28,650 nucleotides of DNA from AA29 sp041481445 (GTDB lineage Bacteria; Acidobacteriota; Vicinamibacteria; Fen-336), in the NCBI GenBank assembly GCA_041481445.1, contig JBGPBV010000081.1:1-28650 (forward strand), in the 5' to 3' direction. Both the position numbers and the translations under genes were made by a program. Below are positions 1 to 5,799 of this stretch, one piece after another; the stretch's first letter is position 1; each line of letters opens with the position of its first letter. Below the pieces are notes generated by a model, which saw nothing but the letters and a program-made list of their open reading frames with translations, had not been told where the DNA came from and searched no databases.

Positions 1-2
1 AG

Positions 3-326
3 GCCTTCGGGGACGCGGTGGTGGATACGATCGCGCAGTACGCGCCGAACCTCAAGAAGATCATCCGCCACCGCCAGGTGCTGACTCCGCTCGACCTCGA
101 GCGCGAGTGGGGCCTGACCGAGGGCAACATCTTCCAGGGCGAGCTGAGCCTCGAGCAGCTCTTCTTCCTGCGCCCGGTGCCGGGATGGGCCCGCTACCGC
201 ACGCCCGTCCGCGGCCTCTACATGTGCGGCTCCGCCACCCACCCGGGGGGCGGGATCATGGGCGCCCCCGGCCGCATCGCCGCCCTCGAGCTCCTGAAGG
301 ACTGGAAGAGGGGAAAGGTCGCTTGA
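3..326 (+). CDS. FAD-dependent phytoene-dehydrogenase-like oxidoreductase, C-terminal part
   Basis: The reading frame is open from the left edge of the window and ends in TGA at 324-326, so only the last ~107 residues are present. The C-terminal signature GLYMCGSATHPGGGIMGAPG is the FAD-contacting motif found near the end of carotenoid desaturase and PYROXD2-like flavoproteins. The fragment aligns along its whole length with the end of the next gene (RQVLTP-DLER, GW-RYR, GLYMCG--THPGGG), so the two are tandem paralogues. Its TGA overlaps the TTG start of that gene (TTGA), which indicates translational coupling. The substrate cannot be read from the sequence. Bacterial members of this family are often annotated as carotenoid desaturases without evidence, and no other carotenoid gene is visible here. 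Confidence 0.85.
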   Translation, partial: AFGDAVVDTIAQYAPNLKKIIRHRQVLTPLDLEREWGLTEGNIFQGELSLEQLFFLRPVPGWARYRTPVRGLYMCGSATHPGGGIMGAPGRIAALELLKDWKRGKVA

Positions 327-1900
327 AGGCCGACGTCATCGTGATCGGCGGGGGCCACAACGGCCTCGTGGCGGCGGCCCTGCTCGCTCGCGGCGGGCTC
401 AAGCCGCTCGTGCTCGAGCGCCGCGACATCCTCGGGGGGGCCGCGGTCACCGAGGAGTTCCATCCCGGCTTCAAGGCCTCCACCGTCGCTCATCTCCTCG
501 GCCCCTTGCGCGCGTCGGTGGTCCACGACCTCGACCTGCGCCACCGCGGGCTCGCCTTCATCGAGCCGGAGCCGCGGGTGTTCGCGCCCATGCCCGAGGG
601 CGGGGGCGTCTGCCTGTGGGGCGACGCCGGCAAGACCGCGTTCGAGCTGCGCAAGCTCTCCGCGAAGGACGCCGAGGCCTACCCGGAGCTCCATCGCTCG
701 CTGTCCGCGATCTCGGCCTACCTCTCGCGCCTGCTCGTGCTGACGCCGCCCGACATCGACCGGCCGCTCAGGGGCCCGATCCTGCCCTGGGTCGGCCTGG
801 GCATGGGCTTCCGGGGCCTCGGACGCGAGGACGCGCAGCGCCTGCTCCGCTGGGGACCGATGGCGGTGGCCGACTTCGCCTCCGAGTGGTTCTCGAGCGA
901 GGTGCTGCGGGCCCTGGTCTGCGGCCGCGGCATCCACGGGCTCTTCGCCGGCCCCTGGTCGGCGGGCACCACCGCCAACCTCCTGCTGCAGTCGGCGACC
1001 GGAGACGGAAACGCGGCAGGCACGGCCGTGCAGGTCACGGGCGGCCTGGGCTCGCTGATCGGCGCCCTCACCGCCGCCGCCCGCCAGCACGGCGCCGAGA
1101 TCCGCACCGGCGCCGCCGTCGAGCGCATCGTGGTCAAGGACGGACAGGTGGGGGGCGTGGTCCTCGCTTCCGGCGAGGAGATCGCGGCGCGGGCGGTGGT
1201 CTCCAGCGCCGATCCCAAGCGCACCTTCCTCGGCCTGCTCGATCCGGCCGTGCTCGACCCCGACGACGTGCGCCGCCTGCGCAACTACCGCCAGCAGGGG
1301 ATGGCCTCGAAGGTGAACCTCGCCCTCGACGCGCTGCCCGTGTTCCGGGGCGACGTCCCCTCGGAGGTGCTGCGCGGCCGCATCCACGTCGGTCCCGACG
1401 TGGACGACCTCGAGCGCGCGTTCGACGACGCCAAGTACGGCGGGATCTCGCGCCAGCCGTACCTCGAGGCCACGATCCCGACCCTTTCCGACCCCGCCCT
1501 CGCCCCCGCGGGCAAGCACGTGATGTCCGTCTACGTGCAGTTCACGCCCTACGCGCTGCGCGACGGCGGCGGCTGGGAGGCACGCCGGGACGAGGTCGGG
1601 GACGTGACCTTGAAGACGCTCGAGCGCTACGCGCCCGGCCTCACCCGCCTCGTGCTCGGACGCCAGGTGCTCACGCCGGTGGACCTCGAGCGGACCTACG
1701 GCCTGACCGGCGGCCACCCCTCGCACGGCGAGATGGCCCTCGACCAGTTGTTCCTGGCGCGGCCGCTCATCGGATGGGGCCGGTACCGGGGACCGTTGCC
1801 CGGCCTGTACATGTGCGGCGCGGGCACGCACCCGGGCGGGGGCGTGACCGGGGCACCCGCCGCCAACGCCGCGCGCGAGATCCTGGCCGACCTGAAATAA
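323..1900 (+). CDS. FAD-dependent phytoene-dehydrogenase-like (PYROXD2-type) oxidoreductase
   Basis: 525 residues, typical of the family. The N-terminus holds a Rossmann dinucleotide-binding loop (GGGHNG, residues 9-14) followed by the acidic end of the second strand (VLERRDILGGAA). The C-terminus holds the second FAD motif (GLYMCGAGTHPGGGVTGAP). I chose the TTG at 323 because translation from it begins directly with the Rossmann strand (KADVIVIGGG), it overlaps the TGA of the upstream paralogue, and a purine-rich Shine-Dalgarno stretch (AGAGGGGAAAGG) lies just upstream. Longer forms starting further left would run through the preceding gene in another frame. The fold implies oxidation of a hydrophobic or isoprenoid-like substrate with FAD, but the substrate is unknown. 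A short hairpin (1940-1956) follows the stop and may end transcription or belong to the next gene's leader. Confidence 0.9.
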   Translation: MKADVIVIGGGHNGLVAAALLARGGLKPLVLERRDILGGAAVTEEFHPGFKASTVAHLLGPLRASVVHDLDLRHRGLAFIEPEPRVFAPMPEGGGVCLWGDAGKTAFELRKLSAKDAEAYPELHRSLSAISAYLSRLLVLTPPDIDRPLRGPILPWVGLGMGFRGLGREDAQRLLRWGPMAVADFASEWFSSEVLRALVCGRGIHGLFAGPWSAGTTANLLLQSATGDGNAAGTAVQVTGGLGSLIGALTAAARQHGAEIRTGAAVERIVVKDGQVGGVVLASGEEIAARAVVSSADPKRTFLGLLDPAVLDPDDVRRLRNYRQQGMASKVNLALDALPVFRGDVPSEVLRGRIHVGPDVDDLERAFDDAKYGGISRQPYLEATIPTLSDPALAPAGKHVMSVYVQFTPYALRDGGGWEARRDEVGDVTLKTLERYAPGLTRLVLGRQVLTPVDLERTYGLTGGHPSHGEMALDQLFLARPLIGWGRYRGPLPGLYMCGAGTHPGGGVTGAPAANAAREILADLK

Positions 1901-1939
1901 TCGGTCACGCTCCGGCCCGGCGGCGCCTATCCCCCTCGA

Positions 1940-1956
1940 GCGGGCGAAGGGCCCGC
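1940..1956 (+). terminator. Short GC hairpin between oxidoreductase and Cys-peptide gene
   Basis: A perfect 6-bp inverted repeat, GCGGGC (1940-1945) and GCCCGC (1951-1956), surrounds a 5-base loop. There is no T-run after it, and it sits 3 bases upstream of the Shine-Dalgarno of the Cys-rich peptide gene. It could be a weak terminator for the oxidoreductase pair or a leader structure of the downstream cluster; the sequence does not decide. Confidence 0.3.
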
Positions 1957-1959
1957 ACC

Positions 1960-1966
1960 AAGGAGG
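1960..1966 (+). promoter_or_regulatory. Strong Shine-Dalgarno of the Cys-rich peptide gene
   Basis: AAGGAGG, a full-strength ribosome binding site, lies 9 bases upstream of the ATG at 1976. It is one of the strongest such sites in the window and supports translation of the very short ORF that follows. Confidence 0.75.
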
Positions 1967-1975
1967 TCGAGAGCC

Positions 1976-2113
1976 ATGTCCACCATGATCCGTCGAGGCC
2001 TGATCCTCGCTACGTTGCTCGCCGCCATGCCGGGAGTGGCGCGGGCCGCGGAAGTCGCGGTGAAGGCCGTCTGCGCCTGCTGCGGGGTCGAATGCCCGCT
2101 CGGCTGCTGCTAG
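1976..2113 (+). CDS. Small secreted cysteine-rich peptide (45 aa)
   Basis: This short ORF runs from ATG (1976) to TAG (2111-2113). Residues 1-24 form a clear signal peptide: Arg-Arg at 6-7, a hydrophobic core (LILATLLAAM), and a likely AxA-type cleavage site before Glu26 (ARAA|E). The predicted mature part is only about 20 residues and ends CACCGVECPLGCC, with cysteines at 33, 35, 36, 40, 44 and 45. A strong AAGGAGG site precedes it. The ECF sigma factor gene begins 16 bases downstream, so the two are probably co-transcribed. Six cysteines in 13 residues suggest binding of a soft metal such as Cu, Cd, Zn or Hg, or a disulfide-knotted or modified peptide. That is inference. The general logic resembles bufferin loci, where an exported Cys-rich copper-binding peptide is controlled by an ECF sigma/NrsF pair, but no MNIO (DUF692) enzyme is nearby and the peptide is much shorter. 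I do not recognise a named family. Confidence 0.7.
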   Translation: MSTMIRRGLILATLLAAMPGVARAAEVAVKAVCACCGVECPLGCC

Positions 2114-2129
2114 GAGCGCATCCCTCCGG

Positions 2130-2666
2130 GTGGACCGCGTCCAGAGAGAGGCCCTGCACCGCGATCTCGCGCGGCTCGCCGACGGCGACCGCGGCGCGTT
2201 CCACCCGGTCTTCGTCCGCCTGTGGCCGCTCCTGCGCGGCTTCGCCGCCCGGCACTTGGCCCGCGAGGACGCGGACGACACCGCCCAGGAGGCGCTCGTG
2301 AAGGTCTTCGCCCGCGCCTGCGAGTTCGATCCGCGTCGCGACGCGCTCAGCTGGGTCCTCGGCATCACCGCCTGGGAGATCCGGACCGTGCGTCGCCGGC
2401 GCTCCCGTCGGCGAGAGGACCCGACGCCGGCCGCGCTCGACCTCGAGGCGGCGGAGGCCGGCCCCGAAGAGGCGGCGATGGAACGCGAGCGGCGCGAGAT
2501 CGTGGAGGACGCCCTGGCCGCGCTCGCGCCCGCCGACGCCGCCACGTTGCGGGCGTTCCTCGCCGAGGAGCGACCGACGATCGCGGGCGCGACGTTCCGC
2601 AAGCGCGTCCAGCGGGCGCTGGCGCGCCTGCGCGCGGCGTGGAGGATGAGCCATGGCCGTCCTTGA
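2130..2666 (+). CDS. ECF-type RNA polymerase sigma factor
   Basis: 178 residues, the usual length for an extracytoplasmic-function sigma-70 factor with only regions 2 and 4. Region 2 includes the core-binding and -10 recognition helices (DADDTAQEALVKVF, then SWVLGITAWEIRTVRRRRSR). Region 4 is the C-terminal helix-turn-helix (LAALAPADAATLRAFLAEE, then TFRKRVQRALARLRAAW). The start is GTG at 2130; AGGAG at 2112-2116 is somewhat distant (13 bases), and no better start exists in frame. It lies between the exported Cys-rich peptide and a polytopic membrane protein whose ATG falls inside its last codons. The arrangement is typical of an ECF factor with a membrane anti-sigma partner. The proposed role is to drive transcription of its own locus and a small regulon in response to an envelope or metal signal; the target promoter motif could not be identified. 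Confidence 0.88.
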   Translation: MDRVQREALHRDLARLADGDRGAFHPVFVRLWPLLRGFAARHLAREDADDTAQEALVKVFARACEFDPRRDALSWVLGITAWEIRTVRRRRSRRREDPTPAALDLEAAEAGPEEAAMERERREIVEDALAALAPADAATLRAFLAEERPTIAGATFRKRVQRALARLRAAWRMSHGRP

Positions 2667-3198
2667 GAGCGTGCTGGCCGACCGCGCGCGCACGGCCTAC
2701 GAGCGGGGACGCCTGCGCGCCGCCGTTCCGACCGTGGCCCTGGTGGTCCCGATGGTGGCGCTGTCGATCGTGGTGGTCGGCCGGGCCGCGGCCTCCCTGA
2801 CCGGGGGCGCCCTCCTGGCCGTGGCGCTGCTGGCCGCGCTCTGGCGCGGGCAGCAGTTCGGGCGCGGGGCCCGGGCCGGCCTGGCCGCCGGCGCCGCCGC
2901 CTTCCTCCTGCCCCTGGCCACGTGCTTCCATCTCTGCGCGGGCGGCACCTGCCTGGCCGTCCCCTCGGCCTGCGTGGCCGCCGGGATCGTCGGCGGAGTC
3001 GCCGTCGGCGTGTTGGCCCGCCGGCGCGCGGCGGCGGAGCCGCGCCCCGGCGCCTACCTGGCTCCGGCGATCGTGGTCGCCGCCCTCGCCGGCTCGCTGG
3101 GATGCGTCATCGCCGGAGCGGGGGGCGTGCTCGGGATGGCCGGCGCGATGGCGGCGGCGGTGGCGCCGATCGTCTGGTGGCCCTCGCGGACGGCGTAG
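2653..3198 (+). CDS. Polytopic membrane protein with Cys/His cluster, putative anti-sigma factor
   Basis: 181 residues. The ATG at 2653 overlaps the last 14 bases of the sigma-factor gene and has GGAGG (2641-2645) seven bases upstream, so the two are translationally coupled. After a ~22-residue charged cytoplasmic N-terminus there are about five or six hydrophobic segments (roughly 23-43, 48-64, 74-90, 104-121, 134-154 and 156-174). Between the third and fourth lies a compact cluster TCFHLCAGGTC with Cys91, His93, Cys95, Cys100 and then Cys107; a fifth cysteine (Cys151) lies in a later helix. Topology and position recall NrsF/DUF1109 anti-sigma factors, six-helix proteins with functional cysteines that hold SigF-type ECF factors at the membrane. 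I see no convincing residue-level match to that family, so the role is inferred. An alternative is a small metal-transport protein. Confidence 0.65.
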   Translation: MAVLESVLADRARTAYERGRLRAAVPTVALVVPMVALSIVVVGRAAASLTGGALLAVALLAALWRGQQFGRGARAGLAAGAAAFLLPLATCFHLCAGGTCLAVPSACVAAGIVGGVAVGVLARRRAAAEPRPGAYLAPAIVVAALAGSLGCVIAGAGGVLGMAGAMAAAVAPIVWWPSRTA

Positions 3199-3228
3199 CC
3201 CGGTTGCGGTAGCCGCTGAGCCGTCAGG

Positions 3229-3609
3229 TCAGGCGGGGGGGCCGGCCTGCTGCCTGGTCTCCTTGTCCCCGTTGCCGGCCACCCAGGTCGCGATCCGCTC
3301 GCGGTCCCACTGGTGGTCGTCATTGAGGTGGATGATCATCGCGGCCAGGATGAGGCGCTTCTTGCAGCCCTCGGGGCAACTCCGGACCGTCCCTTCGAGG
3401 CAGTCGAACAGGCGATCGAGGCGCTTGGGATGGAGCTGTCCGACCTCTTCGGGCAGACGGTACAGGCCCTCGAAGGCCGCGCCCAGGGCGCAGGACGCGC
3501 GGGGCCCGTGGTAGTACTCGCCGAACGCCTGCTCCGGCCTGCGGGTGGCTCCGAAGCGGATGGCGTCGGCCAGCTCGCTCTCGTCGTGACGCGTCGGCGG
3601 ATGCACCAT
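3229..3609 (-). CDS. Uncharacterised protein with HLNDDH-x-W motif and four cysteines
   Basis: 126 residues. A longer in-frame extension exists, but I chose the ATG at 3609 because AGGGGG lies just upstream and the conserved-looking sequence begins there (MVHPPTRHDESELADAIRFG). Cysteines lie at 40, 70, 78 and 82 (SCALGAAFEG; DCLEGTVRSCPEGC). They are followed by IIHLNDDHQWDRERIATWV (residues 92-110). The second half, with CPEGC then a HLNDDH motif and an Arg/Glu-rich amphipathic helix, looks like a small conserved uncharacterised family I have seen in bacteria and phages, but I cannot name it or its function. It could bind metal through the Cys and His residues. It converges on the ECF/Cys-peptide cluster with 30 bases between stops, and is divergent from the FecR-domain gene. 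Confidence 0.75.
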   Translation of the reverse strand: MVHPPTRHDESELADAIRFGATRRPEQAFGEYYHGPRASCALGAAFEGLYRLPEEVGQLHPKRLDRLFDCLEGTVRSCPEGCKKRLILAAMIIHLNDDHQWDRERIATWVAGNGDKETRQQAGPPA

Positions 3610-3740
3610 GCGGACCCCCTGGGAGGACTCTATGCCTCGAGCGAGCTCTTGGGAAGAGGCACCGCCGGCCCACGCCTCTCGCGGCATTTGACGGCGGCGG
3701 TCCCGTCGCTCAGTCTGCGCCGGGGAGGCGCCGGGGCGCA

Positions 3741-4913
3741 ATGGACTTGAAGAGCGGCCGGGTCCGCCTGGCGGCAGCGACGGCAACGCTCGCCGTCGTG
3801 TTCGTCGCGGGCTGGTACGGGCTCCAAGGGCCCAGGCCGTCCCCGTCCCCGGAACCCACGACTCCGAAGGCGGCGGCGCACCTCACCGCCTTCGAGGGCG
3901 CGGTCAAGGTCAAGCGGCGCGGAACCGTCGAGTGGATCGTCCCCCCGCACGCGATGGGCCTGGCCGCCGGCGACCTGGTGCTCACGGCGCCGCGCGCCGC
4001 CGCCGAGATCACGTACCTGGACGGCTTCGTGGTCCGGGTGCACCCGGACACGTTGCTGACGATCGAGCCCCTCTCGAGCGACAGCCGGGCCCCGGCCCTG
4101 GAGCTCCGCGCGGGCACGATCGTGGGGGATGCGATCAAGGGCGGCGCGAGCTCCGTCATCGACACCGGATCCGCGCGTTGGGAAGGGTCGGGCGACGCCG
4201 CCGACCCGCCCCTGGTCGACATGCACGCGCTGCCCTCGACGGAGACGACGATCGACCAGCGGCGCGGCCGCGCCCGGCTCGTTCCGCGGGACGGTACGGC
4301 GCGCGGCCTGGAGCCGCGCACGCGAGTGGTCGTCGATGCGCAGGGCCGGCCCGGGCCGAGCCGGCTCCTGCCGCCGGCACCCGTCCTGTTGAGCCCGCCG
4401 CCGGCCACGGCTCTCTCGTACCGGGACATCGCCCACGGCGTGACCCACTTGACCTGGAGCACAGTGCCGGAAGCGGCCTCCTATCACCTGCTGGTGGACC
4501 ACGGCGGCTTCTTCCTTCAGCCCGTCGTCGACCGTGCCGGGATCACGCGGACGTCGTGGGATCTGACCGGCGTGCCGGAGGGCCGGTACTACTGGAAGGT
4601 GGCGGCGGTGGGAAAGGATGGAGCGGAGAGCTTCTCGGACTTCTCCCGTTTCACCCTCGTCCAGGCCGCGGGCGGCCCACCGACCCTCGTCGTCGACGTA
4701 TTCGAGACGCGGGAGAACGTCCTCCACCTCGCCGGGCGGACCGATCCGGGCGCCACCCTCACCGTGAACGGCCAGCGGATCGAGGTGCGCGCCGATGGGA
4801 CGTTCGGTGAGTTCATCGCGCTGCCGAGAGCGGGCGGCCAGACGGTGAGCATCCGCGCCGTGGGGCCCGGAGGCGAAGCCACCGAGCAGACGCGGAACAC
4901 GTCCGGGTCCTGA
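3741..4913 (+). CDS. FecR-domain protein with N-terminal membrane anchor and C-terminal beta-sandwich domains
   Basis: 390 residues. A single membrane segment near the N-terminus (about residues 9-28, AAATATLAVVFVAGWYGL) is followed by a Pro/Ser linker. A FecR-type domain occupies about residues 45-145; it has the FEGAVKVKRRG start, the GD-VLT turn, the AEITYLDGFVVRVHPDTLLTI strand pair and a LRAGTI segment. Residues ~225-305 resemble a fibronectin-III-like sandwich (HLTWSTVPEAASYHLLVD; GRYYWKVAAVGKDG). The last ~65 residues look like a bacterial Ig or glucodextranase-like repeat (GRTDPGATLTVNGQ; DGTFGEFIALP). In this architecture FecR is usually not an iron-signalling regulator but an envelope protein of unknown role; no TonB receptor or FecI pair is adjacent. 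A GGGAGG ribosome site precedes the ATG. It may extend into the periplasm as a surface or cell-wall-binding protein. Confidence 0.85.
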   Translation: MDLKSGRVRLAAATATLAVVFVAGWYGLQGPRPSPSPEPTTPKAAAHLTAFEGAVKVKRRGTVEWIVPPHAMGLAAGDLVLTAPRAAAEITYLDGFVVRVHPDTLLTIEPLSSDSRAPALELRAGTIVGDAIKGGASSVIDTGSARWEGSGDAADPPLVDMHALPSTETTIDQRRGRARLVPRDGTARGLEPRTRVVVDAQGRPGPSRLLPPAPVLLSPPPATALSYRDIAHGVTHLTWSTVPEAASYHLLVDHGGFFLQPVVDRAGITRTSWDLTGVPEGRYYWKVAAVGKDGAESFSDFSRFTLVQAAGGPPTLVVDVFETRENVLHLAGRTDPGATLTVNGQRIEVRADGTFGEFIALPRAGGQTVSIRAVGPGGEATEQTRNTSGS

Positions 4914-5027
4914 GCGGCCCGCGCCCGCCTCACGCGCGCAGGCCGCGCCCGTGTCCCTCCTCACGTCCGAATATCGCCACCTCATCGTATCGGCGGGTAC
5001 TCGTTCGTATTTTCAGGAGGTCAACTG

Positions 5028-5660
5028 ATGCTGCATGTCTTCCCACGACGGCGGGTTGCCGTCGCGGCCGCGGCCATGGTGTCGCTGCTGATGGTTTCCG
5101 TTCCCCAGGGCGCGCGCGCCGACGAGAGTGACGACCACGCGGCGGCGGCGGCGGCGGCCGGGCGCAAGCGTACACGGGTGCTCTGGCTGGATCACTTCGC
5201 GCTGCTGCCGGGCGCGTCCGAGCTCACCACGTCGTTCAATTCGACGTCGTCCTGTCCTGGTTTCTCGAGCTGCCTCACGGGTCTCGTCATCGAATCGTCG
5301 ACGCCGGGCGAGGTCTTCCTCTCCGGCGGCAACAAGGTCGTCCACATGGCGACGGGCGTGCCGATCGGCTGGGACGTGACGGGCGTGCGCGTCTGCTACG
5401 AGCTGTCCAGCCGCGCCAGCTTCATCAGCCAGATCCGCCTGGCCCAGGTCCAGAACCCGCCGTCGAGCGCGGTCGTCCTGCTCGACGACGGCACCGACCT
5501 CACCAACCCCGGCCCCGTTTGTGTCAACAGCGCCCCGCCCTTCGCGGGCAAGATCAACCCCGAGCCGGGGTCGCTGCTCCTCTCCCTGCGGCTCAACTAC
5601 GGCGACACCGCGGACCGGATCGTAGTGCGCGGCCTGGGCCTCCTGCTCCGCCGCCACTGA
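5028..5660 (+). CDS. Secreted protein of unknown function
   Basis: 210 residues. The ATG at 5028 has AGGAGGT correctly spaced upstream. A signal peptide spans about residues 1-31: Arg8-Arg9, a hydrophobic core AVAAAAMVSLLMVSV, and cleavage after ARA before DESDD. A short Asp/His/Ala-rich segment follows. The mature domain looks mainly beta-stranded and has cysteines in SSCPGFSSCLTG, VRVCYEL and GPVCVNSAP, which could pair outside the cytoplasm. It ends in a beta-rich segment, SLLLSLRLNYGDTADRIVVRG. I recognise no family. It may share a transcript with the FecR-domain gene 114 bases upstream, or have its own promoter in that gap, where I see no clear -35/-10 pair. The absence of repeats or enzyme motifs argues for a small exported structural or binding protein, but no function is claimed. 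Confidence 0.75.
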   Translation: MLHVFPRRRVAVAAAAMVSLLMVSVPQGARADESDDHAAAAAAAGRKRTRVLWLDHFALLPGASELTTSFNSTSSCPGFSSCLTGLVIESSTPGEVFLSGGNKVVHMATGVPIGWDVTGVRVCYELSSRASFISQIRLAQVQNPPSSAVVLLDDGTDLTNPGPVCVNSAPPFAGKINPEPGSLLLSLRLNYGDTADRIVVRGLGLLLRRH

Positions 5661-5724
5661 GGCCTTCCTCCCCCTGATCCGCCGGGCGGCGGCGCCGGCA
5701 TCGGCCCGCCCGGAGGAACACCGG

Positions 5725-5752
5725 CGTCGCGGTGGTGCGCCCCACCGCGACG
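5725..5752. terminator. Perfect 11-bp hairpin between convergent genes
   Basis: CGTCGCGGTGG (5725-5735) pairs exactly with CCACCGCGACG (5742-5752) around a 6-base loop. It lies between the stop of the secreted protein (plus) and the stop of recQ (minus), where a bidirectional terminator is expected. No T-run is present on either side, so intrinsic termination would rely on the very stable GC stem or on Rho. Confidence 0.55.
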
Positions 5753-5799
5753 ATCCTCCAGGGCGTGGCGGCGGCGCGCGGCGCGAAGGTCACGACCAG

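Noticed and set aside
323..1900. Calling the oxidoreductase a carotenoid desaturase (crtI)
   Set aside because: Only FAD motifs are shared, and no other carotenoid gene is visible. PYROXD2-like proteins have the same motifs.
1901..1975. ECF-type autoregulated promoter (GGAAC/GTC or GTAACC/CGAA-like) before the Cys-peptide gene
   Set aside because: No pair of boxes at suitable spacing could be found by eye. The gap after the oxidoreductase is short and may simply be read through.
218..2602. Very long minus-strand open frames opposite the oxidoreductase and sigma-factor genes
   Set aside because: They are Arg/Ala/Gly/Pro-rich, carry no domain, and are explained by high-GC third positions of the plus-strand genes. 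The same applies to many long frames opposite carB, argS, recQ and uvrC.
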